Assembly: GCA_946122785.1 (NCBI GenBank)
Contig: CAMGYJ010000002.1
Span: 10,166,339 to 10,230,338, forward strand
Direction of reading: 5' to 3'
Source of the DNA: Linum tenue
Taxonomy: Eukaryota; Streptophyta; Magnoliopsida; Malpighiales; Linaceae
DNA length: 64,000 bases
A model generated the notes under the pieces. That model made no database searches. It was not told where the DNA came from and saw only the letters and a list, made by a program, of their open reading frames with translations. This document shows positions 1-13,146 of this stretch, piece by piece. Each line of letters starts with the position of its first letter. Position 1 is the stretch's first letter. Both the position numbers and the translations under genes were made by a program.

Positions 1-1139
1 TCGGAGTCTGGCTTTACCTCAATATGAGCTAATTTGAAAGACAAATCCTCATCGACATCAGATGCATTTGTTTCACTACCAGTAGTGCACGCCATGTATG
101 CTCTTTCATGAATACTGTCATTATCCAATCTGGATTCAGAGTCACTCCAGGTAGCCACCATTTCACGTTCTTTTGTCTTTGAACTCTGAGGACAGTTTGC
201 ACGTATGTGCCCAGATTTACCACATTTATAGCATGTCTGTGATTCCCTTGCCGAAATACCTGCAATTAAATTTCTGGTCTGCTGTTGGGGCAGCCTATCT
301 TTGGAAACAAATTTGTTACAATCATAAGTACTAGACTTGATAAAATCACTCCCACGTTTGTTCTGTTCATTTTTATACTTAAGCATTCTGTGAAATTTCT
401 TACTAACAAGGGAAAATTCTCTATCAAATTCAAGATCAGCATCACTGTCAGAATCATAATCAACAACTTGGGATTTAAAAGCTAAACTTCTCTGACGTTT
501 TTTATCATCTCGACTCACTTGTTTAATAACATGTTCATGGCTGAGGAGAGATCCTATTAACTCATCGATAGGTAAGGTAGACAGATTTTTTGCCTCTTCT
601 ATAGCGGTCCTTTTAGGTAGCCATTCCTTAGGTAAAGAACGCAGAATTTTCCTACACAACTCCTTAGATTGAAATGATTGGCCTAGACCCTTTAATTGAT
701 TAACCAGAGCAGTGAATCGTGTGTACATATCATGAATACTTTCTCCAGAGTTCATATCAAAGGCTTCATATTCGTGTAATAAGAAGTCTATACGGGTTTC
801 ACGAATATTGGCCGTACCTTCGTAGGTGCTCTCGAGAGCAACCCAGATTTCTCTGGCGGTGTCGCACTGCTCCACCCGGGCAACTTCATCAGCTCCCATT
901 GACGACTGCAGGATATGCATCGCCATGCAGTTCAGATGAGCGCTCTTCTTTTGAGCTGCGGACCATGTAGATTGTTGCTCGAAGTTCATCTCGAGCGGGC
1001 CGTCACGAACAACCAGCCACAAGTCCTCATCGATTGCCCAGAGGAACGTCTTCATCCTCCTCTTCCAAGCCGTGTAATTCGAGCCAGTGAAGATAGGAGA
1101 GGAGTTGAGAGCTGCACGACCAAAATTAGAAGACGCCAT
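1..1139 (-). CDS. Copia Gag polyprotein, N-terminal 379 residues, partial
   Basis: A continuous minus-strand frame runs from ATG at 1139 to the window edge without a stop. The N-terminus (MASSNFGRAALN...) is followed by a UBN2/retrotransposon Gag region, about residues 60-200, with the typical WxALExTYEGT and ESIxDMYxRF pattern. A CCHC zinc knuckle, CYKCGKSGHIRANC, lies near residue 300, which is the nucleic-acid binding motif of Gag nucleocapsids. Gag packages the element RNA into cytoplasmic virus-like particles. Acidic, Ser-rich sequence follows the knuckle. Whether it continues into Pol cannot be seen. No frameshift or stop is present in the visible part, so the element may be fairly young. 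Confidence 0.85.
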   Translation of the reverse strand, partial: MASSNFGRAALNSSPIFTGSNYTAWKRRMKTFLWAIDEDLWLVVRDGPLEMNFEQQSTWSAAQKKSAHLNCMAMHILQSSMGADEVARVEQCDTAREIWVALESTYEGTANIRETRIDFLLHEYEAFDMNSGESIHDMYTRFTALVNQLKGLGQSFQSKELCRKILRSLPKEWLPKRTAIEEAKNLSTLPIDELIGSLLSHEHVIKQVSRDDKKRQRSLAFKSQVVDYDSDSDADLEFDREFSLVSKKFHRMLKYKNEQNKRGSDFIKSSTYDCNKFVSKDRLPQQQTRNLIAGISARESQTCYKCGKSGHIRANCPQSSKTKEREMVATWSDSESRLDNDSIHERAYMACTTGSETNASDVDEDLSFKLAHIEVKPDS

Positions 1140-1196
1140 GGATCTTTTACTTGGCAGCAGTTAGCTTCGTCAAGCTCCTGCTCTGATACCACTTAT

Positions 1197-2256
1197 TGGT
1201 CCCGGTAGCGCGCACCTACTCGTCTTCAATTTCAGCAAATTGGAGCCGCAATCCTTCCCACTTTTGGGACCTGCACTTTCTGGATTTATACTGAAGAATC
1301 GTTGTAAAAAGAAAGAAGAAATAAAAGCTTGAATTCGATTGTTCTATAAAATAGAAACTCCAGATGGTTTTGTCAAGACGTGAGTTAAGATGAGATGATC
1401 TAATGGGCCAAGATTTGCAGTCAAGCCCACAATGCAATGAAACTCGTTTTCCTATAACTGCTTGCAAAAAGACTAAAGCTAAAATGATGAGAAAGCCCAA
1501 ATTCAATTTAATTAAAACCCTACAACTATCATAAAACGCAGACAACAGGTTTTTCGATCAAGCCTATTCTCTGTGCAAGATTGGACCAAGAACAGAAGAA
1601 GAACAGAGTACGAACACAGAAACAAAATGCAGAAATGAAATGAGAGAACACAACCAATTTTTACGTGGTTTCCAGTGTTGAGAGAAATTGAATCTCAACG
1701 CTGACTAGTCCACGATCGGAGATTCACAACTTTGTGATCTCCGACAATCTACTAAGGATATATCTTGAAGCTCTTTGGTTTACAAATGAACAGCCCGGTA
1801 TTTCTCAATACCGACACCTCGATTAACTCCTCGTCAATCGAAACCCGTGTATCCCAACACGTAACCCAAGCTATCTAACCGATGCTTGAACCAAGCAACT
1901 CCTCGTATGCTTGAACCCCTTTCCTACCAAAACACTCTTAGCAGCTACTGCTCTCTAGTATTTTGATCTACCGAAAGGTGCCCAGCCTATCTACCAAGAA
2001 GTCCCTTTTATAGACTTACAGAATCTGACCGTTGCACAGTGAGCATTCTTTCCATGTTGAGTTGATTCCAAATCTTCCCCATAAATGGTAAGTATCTTTT
2101 GATTTGAATCCGCCAGCTACGTACAGGAAGTTCCTTCTTCTTGCTTTCCTCAATCACCGAGAAGATGCGCCCGGAAAGCTTTGCTTAAAAGGTAAGTTTC
2201 TCTACCATACATAGTATAAGACCCTTATCTTGTTAATAACACGTTTTCTTCCAACA
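1197..2256 (-). repeat. 5' LTR of the left-edge Copia element
   Basis: On the minus strand the repeat begins TGTTGG at 2256 and ends ACCA at 1197, about 1060 bp, the usual TG...CA form. A TATAAAAG promoter box sits on the minus strand at 2012-2005. The left boundary was set five bases before the primer-binding site. Both boundaries are inferred, since the partner LTR is outside the window. Confidence 0.6.
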
Positions 2257-2727
2257 CATATGTGTGTCACAATTAATTCAGATGGATCAGGTGTACAGAA
2301 AGTCGCTATACCAAGTGAACCATTGTTTCATCCGACATGTAGAAATCGGAGGTGTAATCAAAGGTTGGCAAGAGACAAAGTGCTTGCCAAGACCCCCTAC
2401 ATTAATATGAAGAATTGTTTCATCATCCGTACTTAGATTTCAAAGGATATGCATTCAACAGTATTATGCACAAACAATACATATGTTGACAACAACGAAG
2501 ACCAAATCACACCAACATATGCTAATTAATCTTGTACTTCAATTTCATACCCCTTGTCTAAAGAAAATGGTATATTCGAATTTTAAATATTTTAGCTGTC
2601 ATTTTGGCTCCCAGAGTCTTATCTGTGCTCTTTGGTTTTCATACTATTCCATAGACAGATGTTTGTTAATGGTTGTTGTAGGACGCACGACGTTATGTTA
2701 ATTGTTAACTAAGAAGCTACATCAAAA
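2257..2727. other. Unassigned intergenic sequence
   Basis: Between the Copia LTR and the tRNA gene there is AT-rich DNA with no recognisable gene. A 68-codon open stretch at 2230-2436 overlaps the LTR end and has no family features. Confidence 0.4.
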
Positions 2728-2813
2728 CCGACTTTAGCTCAGTTGGTAGAGCGGAGGACTGTAGTTGAAAACAGCGTATCCTTAGGTCGCTGGTTCGAAT
2801 CCGGCAAGTCGGA
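2728..2813 (+). tRNA. trnY-GUA: tRNA-Tyr (anticodon GUA) with intron
   Basis: The acceptor arm CCGACTT (2728-2734) pairs with AAGTCGG (2806-2812), followed by discriminator A. The D-arm TTAGCTCAGTTGGTAGAGC and T-arm GCTGG-TTCGAAT-CCGGC fit internal promoter boxes A and B. The anticodon GTA is at 2761-2763. A 13-nt intron (2765-2777) starts one base 3' of the anticodon, the standard nuclear position. Anticodon stem GAGGA/TCCTT re-forms once it is removed. A run of seven T follows at 2814-2820 as a Pol III terminator, and CAA lies just upstream (2723-2725). Intron-containing tRNA-Tyr is normal in plants. Confidence 0.95.
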
Positions 2814-2832
2814 TTTTTTTATCGCTCCATCG

Positions 2833-2990
2833 TGGGCCCGTCCATCTTTCTTTAAACGCTATTAATTTTTTTGGGCTGGGCTTTTCATTAATTGAGCCAC
2901 GGGCCCAGAAACGGAAACCCTAACCAAGCCCCTACTGGCTACTAGTAATCGTTCCAAATAGTACAAAACGTTACCAGAGTATAAACCCTA
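2833..2990 (+). promoter_or_regulatory. Site II and telo-box promoter elements of RPS25
   Basis: TGGGCC/TGGGCT site II motifs (bound by TCP factors) occur at 2833-2838, 2872-2877, 2877-2882 and, on the other strand, 2902-2907. Telo-box motifs AAACCCTA follow at 2915-2922 and 2983-2990. This pairing is typical of plant ribosomal-protein promoters and matches the gene directly downstream. No TATA box is evident, also usual for this class. Confidence 0.75.
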
Positions 2991-3023
2991 GAAGATCCAA
3001 GATTGCTGCCTGCCTTCCCTTGA

Positions 3024-4242
<1,219 letters not shown>

Positions 4243-5341
4243 ATTTAGTGTTTCCATCATGTATCTGAAGTTTCAAACTTCATTCGCTTCTTTTGAATCC
4301 CAGAAGCTCTATATGTCAAGTAGTTTCAAAGAGTTTATGACCTATTTTATCTAAGGATTGTTGTCGAAGGAATTTTGCTCTTGTTGGTGAAAGTTCATGC
4401 AGATGTTGAGCTTTGTTATGGTCTTTAAGCGTCTTCTTTGAGATGATACATGCTGTTAGTTTCCTTTTCCTCGGTGCTGCTCCTTGGTGAACAATGGTAT
4501 GTTCTCACCTTCATGTTCTCTTTAGTTGGTGATTCATGGTTTAGTTAACCATGAATCGTTCATGTCCCTATAAATATAAGTGGTACTTTCCGGCCAATTC
4601 TCCCTAGTCCAAATGACTGTCATTCATTCTTCAGGATAAGAGTCTGGCTCTACCTATCACAGCTTCAATAACTGAGTTCTGATTTGTTACTTCTCTGCTT
4701 AGTTACTGACTTCAATGGAGATGGAGAGGCCGGAAGAAGAGTAAAACTAATGTAGAAGTTATGGCACGTAGCCGTAGGTTTGGAAATGGATGAAAATGTC
4801 ACAATGTTGCGGAAAATAACCCATTGATCATCATCTTACCTGCTTCCATTGTTGGAACTCCACTCCAATTATTGCTGTCACAGTCTGGTGAGTGGGGACC
4901 CATGCATATGCTGATATGCAAGCAGGCCCATCGAGAAAACTGTAATAAGTAATCAGATTCGAAGATGGACGGACGGAGGAGAATGAAAGCAAGCAGCTGT
5001 TTGTTGATGAAAACGTACGATGATGAAACCACAGAGGCCCATGTGATGCGATGACGGAAAGCAAAGCATCGTCATTTCATTTCCTTCCTGTATACTTCTC
5101 CTGCATGCTCTAGCTCTGTCATGTAGCAGCTTATCATGAGGCCCAAGCTTGGACGGATGGACACCAAAGAAAGAGAACGTATCAGCTCAATTTTGCAGTT
5201 TCTTCTTTTCCATCACAGCTACAAGGAGAATTATAGTCGTGTCCCTGTGATTACCCTTATCATGTCATCATTCAATTCGTTCATTGCACTGATTGACCTT
5301 CAACTACCTCCGTACCCTTCTCGATGTCCTAACATTAACAT
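4243..5341. other. RPS25 3' UTR, then intergenic sequence
   Basis: The first about 200 bases are the likely RPS25 3' UTR. I see no gene in the rest. Short open stretches around 4799-5064 and 5136-5357 lack family features and supporting splice signals. Confidence 0.4.
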
Positions 5342-5797
5342 TAGAGGTGGCAATTAGGATCCAAATCCATGAATCCAATCCAATCCATCCACCAAATTAT
5401 CCACCTAATCCAATCTATTTAAATCCAATCCATTTGATCCAAATCTAATTGGATTGGTGGATTCATGGATCAATCCATGGATCCAAATGGCAAATTACGA
5501 TTTGGTACCTATATTTTTTATATTTTACATTTTGGTACCTAAAATTTATATTTTTATACGAAAAATATCATTGGAAAATTACGTTTTGGTACCTAAAATT
5601 TTTCATTATGACATTTTAGTACCTAAACTTTTCAAAATTTACATTTTGGTCCAAGCCTTGGATGTTATTTGGATTCATGGATCAATCCACCAATCCATTG
5701 GATCCAATCCATGAATCCACCAATCCATTGGATCCAATCCATTTGATCCATGGAGCCACGAATCCAATCCACGAATCCGATCCAATTGCCACCTCTA
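5342..5797. mobile_element. Non-autonomous hAT-like element (MITE), 456 bp
   Basis: Ends form an inverted repeat: TAGAGGTGGCAATT at 5342 and its complement AATTGCCACCTCTA ending at 5797. The inner sequence is built of repeated ATCCAATCCA units in both orientations plus several ATTTTGGTACCTAAA units. Flanks ATTAACAT (5334-5341) and CCTAACAT (5798-5805) match at six of eight bases. It has no coding capacity. Confidence 0.65.
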
Positions 5798-6129
5798 CCT
5801 AACATGAACAATGACCCCCCACTCTGCCCCCCTACGCCATCATCTAGCGGCTATATATACCGTCTATTCGATATCGATCTATATTCACGACTTACTTTCA
5901 CTAGTAAGCCGACGTTTGACCGTGGAGATATTTTTGTTAATCATGACAACGTGGTTTCGATTTATTTGTAGAGCATTTTGGACAATTCGATATCGTATAC
6001 ACATAAGCACATGTTGGCGCATGCATTTTTGCATAGCATCATGTCCAGTTATTCATTTCATATGTGTTCGTATTTTCAGGTGGAGATGGCACATAGTTAC
6101 CATTGTCATGACTCATATTCCTTCATTTT

Positions 6130-7104
6130 TAGGGCTGGGAAAACGGTTGGCGGTTTGCGGTTAAACCGACAACCGCACCGAAACCTCGCGGTTATTGGTT
6201 AACCGCAAACCGCATATTTGGCCTATTTTGCGGTCGCGGTTGGAGATATGGCCTGTTTTGCGGTTTGCGGTTTAACCGCAACCGAAACCGCAAATCCATA
6301 TAACCGCAAAGCTAACCGCGAAACCAAACCCAGCCCATAATTCACCCCCAGCCCAGCCCATAATTGACCCCAGCTCAGCCTGGCCAGCAGGCAGCAGCCC
6401 AAACCCCCAACCCCCAAACCCGACCCGGCCCTCCCCACTTCTCCCTGCCGACGCCGTCGTTTAAGAAAAATCTAAACCCTTCGTTTAACAATAATTCGTT
6501 TCGTCCCTTCCTCCCAGTTCCCACGGGAAACTGAATTATTGAAGTCTGAAAACCCTTCGGAGAATCAGAGTTTCGACTTTCGACCCTTCATCTTCCTTCT
6601 TCCCGCTGCGCCTTTGCCATCCGGTCGCCGCCGTCCCTGGACGTCCGGCGTTCACCTGCGACGGTGGGTGAGCTGGCCCTGGCCGTCCGCCGTCCGTCTT
6701 CACTCTTCGACTTCAACTCTTCAAGTACTAATAATCAAGCCCCTGCCCTGCGCCCCTGCCCGAGAAAAATACAGAAACAGAGCATATTTGCAGTCATCGC
6801 CACCAGAGCATAGCGTCGCTGCGTCCCTCTCCCTCCATCGTCCCGCCCTCTATTCGTCTTCCTCTTCCTCTAGTTCGCGGTTAATTGTCGGTTAGAGTGC
6901 TAACTGCGGTTTCATATGGTGTTTCGGTTGTTGCGGTTTTCACAACCATAAACCGCGGTTCACCGCTAACCGCGTTTTGCGGTTTTTGGTTAACCGCTAA
7001 CCGTTGCGGTCACGGTCGCGGTTGGCCAATATAGGTGTTTTGCGGTTGCAGTTAACCGCAAATTGCGGTGCAGTTAACCGCAACCGCACCGTTTCCCACC
7101 CCTA
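6130..7104. mobile_element. Non-autonomous hAT element, 975 bp, perfect 8-bp TSD
   Basis: Termini TAGGGCTGGGAAAACGGT (6130) and ACCGTTTCCCACCCCTA (ends 7104) are inverted copies of a classic plant hAT end. The 8-bp duplication TTCATTTT flanks both sides exactly (6122-6129 and 7105-7112). Sub-terminal regions are packed with GCGGTTAACCGC-type palindromes. The GC-rich middle has an open stretch (6539-6895) but no transposase motif, so it would depend on an hAT transposase supplied in trans. Confidence 0.9.
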
Positions 7105-7197
7105 TTCATTTTCTAGCTAGTGTAAATCTCTTAAACTATCTTATTGACACTTTTTAGATCGTACGAGTTTAAATTTCGGTGGATTTCGTGCTTGTTC

Positions 7198-7212
7198 CCC
7201 CCCCCCCCCCCC
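7198..7212. repeat. Poly-C tract
   Basis: About fifteen consecutive C residues in otherwise AT-rich DNA. Tracts of this kind are prone to assembly error. A second poly-C tract at 53735-53745 marks the insertion site of the gag-only LTR element. Confidence 0.8.
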
Positions 7213-7737
7213 TAATCTGTTCAGTACAATAATGTGATTTCACGATTTAAAACTACTTAGCTTTCATTAGCTCGTTGGATGAGAATTGTCAAAACTTGAG
7301 ACGATCTTTTTGTTGTTAGGATTATATGATCGTATCTTTGTATGTAAGATACAAAGTGAAGACAATAAGTGATCTCAAACCAAATAAATTGGATTGATTT
7401 CACTTTGAAAAAATATGTGAATGTCAAGAGATTATCATGTTTTGGGTATACATTCAATGAATGAATGAATTAGACACATTTATACCCCTCCATTGGGATG
7501 TTCCAAGTTCCAACAAACAATAAAACCAAACCAATAAGAAGTAGGAGTAGGACAACAGCAAGCTTCTCCCTGCCAAGTGCCAAGCAGCAAGTGAGCAGAC
7601 AGTGATATTTTAGGGTTTGGTGAGATTTAGTGGGGAGACCACGTGGGCCTAGAGATGGAATATCACATGGCTGGTGGGCTTTCTCTGCCGAATCTATAGC
7701 ATTGAGAGCCGTCCATTTGTGTTAGGCAGCTGCGTCT

Positions 7738-8226
7738 ATGTGCGTCCAAACTCTTCAATTCATTATTGGGCTTCCATGGGCCCTACCAATGTTACTTATT
7801 CATCTAATCAAGTTTCGGCTACTGCAACAATCTATCATTCATGGTATTAATGACCCTCATGTTTTGGAGACTTTGGCATTAAGGGACTGCATTCAGGAAT
7901 GTATCCACAAGAATCTTCCTTCTGTGCTGATCACGGGCGATGCAAAGCTAATCATCGACAAATGTTTGGCTCAAGACTTTGATGATGCAAAGGTGGGTGC
8001 AATTCTGCGGGAAATAGCGTCGTTAATGGTGGATGTAACTTTGTCTTGCGTTTTATGGGACGGGATCGAAACAGGGAGGCTTATTTAGTGGCCAGAAAAT
8101 CCCTGATTTTGTCACCTCGGTTTCTAGCGAGGTTCGACTTCGTGTCTTGGCTTCGTAGTTTGTAAAAACTCTGTATTGATCTTATCTTTCCTCTTTTTAA
8201 GAATGATTAAATGGCAAAAAAAAAAA
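7738..8226 (+). mobile_element. LINE 3' end with RNase H-like remnant and poly-A tail
   Basis: Codons around 7855-8030 give ETLALRDCIQECIHKNLPSV followed by ITGDAKLIIDKCL, the pattern of the RNase H-like (RVT_3) domain at the C-terminus of plant L1-type LINE polyproteins (A-L-R-x-A ... S/G-D-xxxLI). About 130 bp of 3' UTR-like sequence and a poly-A tract (8216-8226) follow, as expected at a LINE 3' end. Reverse transcriptase and endonuclease parts are absent, consistent with 5' truncation. It is a dead copy, and its left boundary is uncertain. Confidence 0.6.
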
Positions 8227-9843
8227 TCTCATTCCCCTCTAAATTCGAATCAGGTATGAAGAGCTCCTAGTCCTAGGTTATGGTTGTAGTGATAGATATT
8301 CTTATTGATAAAAAGAAAAGTTCATACCAATTAGGTCTATGCTCAGCTAAAATTTTAAATAAGTTGGTTGAAATTGGTGATTCAATGTGCTGAACATGAA
8401 ACTTCCTTGAAGAAAAAAAAAATCATTTGCAAACGTCAATAGTTGTTACCAAAGAGAGCTATGACAACGATTCAGCTTTCTCCTCGTATGTAATGAAGAG
8501 CCAGCCCAATTGCGAAAGTTCACTTAGCAGAAAAGATCGTACCAAGCTCCAACAAATATTACCACAAACGAGATTTTGTTGGTAGCTATTGAAATTCGTA
8601 TAAAATTACTCAGATTTCTTACACAATGTTGTCATTTCGCTTGTCTAACAGGTATGTGAGCCAATATCATGATATATCAATATAAATAGCGAGTAAAAAA
8701 TCCAAATCAAACTCGAGCCTCGTAATCGCCTCGAATATATTCTTTTTTGCACTATTATATCACTAGGCTAGAGGAGCAATTGAAAAGAATAGTTAGAGAA
8801 AAATGGGCTAATTGAGCTTTGTGTGACTGAAAATTAGACTAACCAACGGCTCTCGTTAAGCTCCTCTAGCAATAACTCCAGTGCAGCCCCACTAGATCTT
8901 CTCTGTTTGTTGTTTAATTTGCCAACTTCACAATAAAAGAAAATCGGATTGTGACGGTGGGCAAGAACCGCGGTGTCATTTTCATCTGATTTCTCTGCAA
9001 AACCCATGCATTAATTAATACTTAAATAGAGGTGCCTAGAAACCTGGAAACCTCACAAGATCGCAGCACACTCTTCCAAAAACTGCTGGGAAGCAAGCAA
9101 GTCAATTCCCTCACTTCCATTCTGTCAATATAAAATCACAGGAATAAAGGAAAAACAATCAATTAATCCCCTTTGAAAAGCAAAAGTTGCAGGATTTCTC
9201 GTGAGGGATCACAGGAGGCTAGCCAGCCATAAATTGAAGCCCATCACTCACCACCAGCTTCAGCATCTCATTCACGCACTTCCATCACTTCCCCAGTTTC
9301 TACTGACGGTCTCAAATCAAACAGTTACTTTGATTGGGTTCTAGAAGCTAGCTTGGCTGCGCTGGTGGGGTGATTGAATCTTCTGAATCATCCTTTTGGT
9401 TAGTTCTGATTCCTCTTTTTGCATTCTACCTCCATTCTGTTGCTCATTTGCATGCTCAACTTTGTTGGGTCGAAGTGTTCTTATTTCTGGGTAAGCTAAA
9501 GTTGTGATCTTTCTGAACTTCTGCAACTTGGGTATTGATCAGCATGATTCTAGCTTTCCTGGGTTTGCATTACCATTCCATGAGTGACTGATGAGTGCAG
9601 CTTCAGCATGTGGAGGAGTACACAGTGGAAAAAATTGCTAACTTCTTTTTTCCTACTTTATGTGATCTGCAATTTACTTGGTTACTTCTTTTGGAGCTGA
9701 TTTCCTTTATCGGGATCCGTTGCCCTTCTTTAATTTGTGATGAAATTGCAAGATTTCCTCTAGATTGTGATTCATTTCTCCTTCTGGGTTTTGCTTAGAG
9801 AGAAGGAGAGAGGTAGAGAGAGTTAGGTTGCTCTTCTGCTGAA
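8227..9843. other. Intergenic, then probable 5' leader of the AGPase gene
   Basis: I see no coding gene. The part from about 9280 is likely promoter and 5' UTR of the downstream AGPase gene. A possible leader-intron acceptor lies near 9600 (TGAGTGCAG). The start of transcription cannot be set from sequence. Confidence 0.35.
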
Positions 9844-12531
9844 ATGGGTTCCTTGGAAGCCAGTACCCTTCTGGTAAACAAAGAGTTTTTGGGTGAAAAG
9901 ATTAGAGGAAGTTTGCACAACGAAGTTTTCAGTCTACCGAGCGAGCAGCTGAAGAAGTCCGAGATGAATAAGGCCAATCCTGGTGTAGCCTTCTCAGTTT
10001 TAACTTCAAGCAACGGCCGAGGAACTGTGGTAATGCTCACTCAAAACTGTTTCTATACTGTTCTTCTGCTGTTCTCTGTGTTATTACTGGTTTGATGTGG
10101 GTGATATTTGTTTGTTTTCCAAACGGACGACCTCTTCTACGTTAGACCTTACAACCACAGCCAAAGCTGGAGAGAAAGAGAGTGGATCCGAAAGATGTGG
10201 CTTCAGTAATACTTGGAGGAGGCGCAGGGGCTCAGTTGTTTCCTCTCACCAAAAGGGCTGCAACTCCAGCTGTAATAAGCGTGCCTTCCTTCTTTTCCTT
10301 TTCCCTTGCTGAAATTTGGATTAGCAAAGGGAGGTTTTTCTTTCTTTTGTTTGACTTGGCAGTTGGTTGGGTTTTGTGAAAAATAGGTACCAGTAGGTGG
10401 ATGCTACAGGTTGATAGATGTTCCAATGAGCAACTGCATCAACAGTGGGATAAACAAGATCTTTGTGCTGACACAGTTCAATTCGACATCACTCAATAGA
10501 CACTTAGCTCGCACTTACTTTGGAAATGGTATCAACTTTGGGGATGGATTTGTGGAGGTTCTAGCAGCAACTCAAACTGCTGGGGAAGCAGGCTTGAATT
10601 GGTTCCAAGGAACTGCTGATGCTGTCAGGCAATTCATATGGGTGTTTGAGGTGAATATTGCTGCAAAAAAAAAAAAAAACCCCAATCCTTCTGTATTAGG
10701 ATACACCTGACCCTGAAAATTTATCCACTTTTTTGTAGGATGCAAAGAACAGGAATGTCGAGAATATAGTAATCTTGTGTGGCGATCATCTCTATCGAAT
10801 GGATTACATGGATTTTGTGCAGGTAATTCGCCATTACATTTGTTCGTGGAACTGAAATTTCTTCTTTTATTTTTGGCCTGTTTTCTTAACAGTTTGTTAT
10901 GCACTCAACAGCAACATGTTGACAGCAATGCGGATATCACCATTTCATGTGCAGCAGTTGGTGAAAGGTTGGATCTTCCACACAGTTTCTCCTGAGTTGA
11001 CTTTCGATCCATTGTTTAGGCTCAAATCTGACATTAGGTGAATACTTTGGCAGCCGTGCTTCGGATTATGGGCTGGTGAAATTAGACAGCAGGGGTAGAG
11101 TTATTCAGTTTGCTGAGAAGCCAAAGGGTGCTGACCTCAAAGCAATGGTAAGTTCTGCCTTCCATTTAGAAGAATGTCATACTAATTAAAGGCGGCCATT
11201 TACATACTTAATCCTTGTGCTTTTTAGTCCCTATTGACAGTGAGTGATTCCCGATGTTGCTATGTTTTCCCCAGCGAGTGGATACGACTCATGTAGGTTT
11301 GTCTCAGCAAGAAGCCAAGCAGTCACCGTATATTGCATCAATGGGAGTCTATGTGTTCAAGACAGACGTTCTGTTGAAACTTCTGAGGTGGAGATTTCCA
11401 ACAGCAAACGACTTTGGCTCTGAAATCATCCCTGCAGCTGTCATGGAGCATGTAGTTAATGTAAGTTAAAACATAAGAAAGAACAGCTGCTGCATGTTTT
11501 CTTTCAGCAGAAAGGAATAATCAATTCCTAAGTTCCCTACTTTTGACAGGCATACATGTTCAGAGACTACTGGGAGGATATAGGAACAATCAAGTCATTC
11601 TATGAAGCTAACTTGGCTCTCACCGAAGAGGTAGGATTGTTTAAACTTTGAACGTTCCTAATTTTCCACTTTTGGTGTCCCATGAGCTGAACTAGTATGA
11701 ATATGTCTCGGTGCAGACTCCGATGTTTGAGTTTTATGACCCCCAGAAACCCATTTACACATCTCCAACGTTCTTGCCACCAACCAAAATCGATCAATCC
11801 CGGGTATGGCCACTGCTGATCATCAGCCCCTTTTGCTGTTACACATATATGGGTTGTCCTTGGCTTCTAATTCATGTTGTCTGTTGTTTTCTTTTTGTAG
11901 ATTGTGGATGCAATAATCTCGCACGGTTGTTTCTTAAGAGAATGTTCTGTCAAGCATTCAGTTGTTGGTGAGAGATCTCGTCTTGATTCTGGTGTAGAAC
12001 TAGTGGTGAGTGCCCTTAAGAGTGTCTTGAAAGATTAGTTGCTACCATTTCATGAAGAAAGGTTTAACAACTCATTTTATCTGAATGTTCAGGACACTGT
12101 GATGTTAGGAGCAGATTACTACCAAACTGAAGCTGAGATAGCATCTCTTCTGGCAGACGGGAAAGTCCCTATTGGCGTTGGGAGGAACACCAAAATAAGG
12201 TTAAATTTCTTGTCAATCTATAATCCAGCACCACAAGGATTCAAAAATGGATTATTGAAACGAAGTTGGTTTGTGCAGGAATTGCATGATTGATAAGAAT
12301 GCAAAGATAGGGAAAGATGTGGTGATCATGAACACAGATGTAAGTTTCAAAGTTGACTCTTCTCAGTAATCAAAGTATACATCTTTCGCAGACACTGCTC
12401 TCTGAATCTGTTGTGACGACCTTTTGCAGGGTGTTGAAGAAGCTGACAGGCCAGAAATGGGATTCTACATTCGGTCCGGAATCACAATTGTCGCTGAGAA
12501 GGCGACGATCGAGGATGGAACCGTCATATAA
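9844..12531 (+). CDS. APL3: ADP-glucose pyrophosphorylase large subunit, APL3-type
   Basis: Thirteen exons: 9844-10029, 10146-10271, 10387-10650, 10739-10822, 10912-10967, 11054-11147, 11275-11460, 11550-11630, 11717-11803, 11901-12005, 12093-12199, 12279-12339 and 12430-12531, giving 512 residues. The enzyme makes ADP-glucose from glucose-1-P and ATP in plastids, the committed step of starch synthesis; large subunits mainly set allosteric response. About 75 N-terminal residues look like a transit peptide. [20 protein letters not shown] is the nucleotidyltransferase signature, followed by the [27 protein letters not shown] and FAEKPKG motifs and a left-handed beta-helix C-terminus. [13 protein letters not shown], lacking the Asn found in most large subunits, points to the APL3/APL4 class. 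Unusual: GLNWFQGT where GKKWFQGT is common, and CGDH instead of SGDH. Confidence 0.93.
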
Positions 12532-13146
12532 ATATCCTGGTTCTGAAGTGTGATGTGAGAGGACAATCCAGAAAGTGGTCGTTGGTGCTTCTTTCAGAGG
12601 AAAGGTCGCAGTAGGTTTTGGAAATGGCAGCAAAGGAAAACCCTGATCAGAAGAAGCAAAGCATGGCAGGAACTTGATGTACAAGTAATGTAAAATAGAA
12701 CCAAGCTCTTTCCTCCCCACATTAAAGTGGGGTCCATTTTGGCCACCCAAGCTGAAAGTTTAGTGAAAGAGAGCTAGAGAAGTAGACAGAGAACAGCTTT
12801 GGAGATGAGAGTTGGGATCTTTGTTTATGGATATATGAAACATAAATAACATACAGGACTGCATCAGCTTGAACTATCCCCTCTTATTATGTAATTTCAG
12901 ATGGATATGGTTAATAAAAGGTTCTTGAATATGCAAACTTTGCAGACTACTGTTGTTGCCCAAAACCTCTGACTAGTTCCTTTCTGAAGGATCATAGTGC
13001 AATCACATATGTATTTTCAATCGTTAAATCAACCATCCATGTGCTCACCAATTCCAACATTCTATCCAATTCCAGTGTCAGGAGGACCTAACTAGATATG
13101 ATCCCAGAAAACAGAACAGAACCGACCAGGAAAAAAGAACACACAA
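12532..13146. other. AGPase 3' UTR and intergenic spacer
   Basis: An AATAAA poly-A signal candidate lies near 12912. No gene is seen before the PV42a-like start codon at 13147. Confidence 0.5.

Larger units (their letters stand above)
1..2256 (-). mobile_element. Copia-type LTR retrotransposon, 5' part, cut by window edge
   Basis: Read on the minus strand, an LTR at 2256-1197 is followed by a primer-binding site matching the 3' end of initiator Met-tRNA (TGGTATCAGAGC, 1191-1180) and then a gag reading frame starting at 1139. That order is the 5' half of a Ty1/copia element. Protease, integrase, reverse transcriptase and the second LTR would lie left of base 1. With only one end visible, target-site duplication and age cannot be judged. 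Confidence 0.85.

Noticed and set aside
719..1208. Plus-strand ORFs opposite the left-edge gag
   Set aside because: They are shadows of the long minus-strand gag frame, which carries the UBN2 and zinc-knuckle motifs.
5811..6202. Overlapping short ORFs between two hAT elements
   Set aside because: No domain, splice support or codon pattern; they also run into the hAT terminus at 6130.
6539..6895. 118-codon ORF inside the hAT element
   Set aside because: Low-complexity Ser/Pro/Arg sequence with no transposase or host-gene signature.
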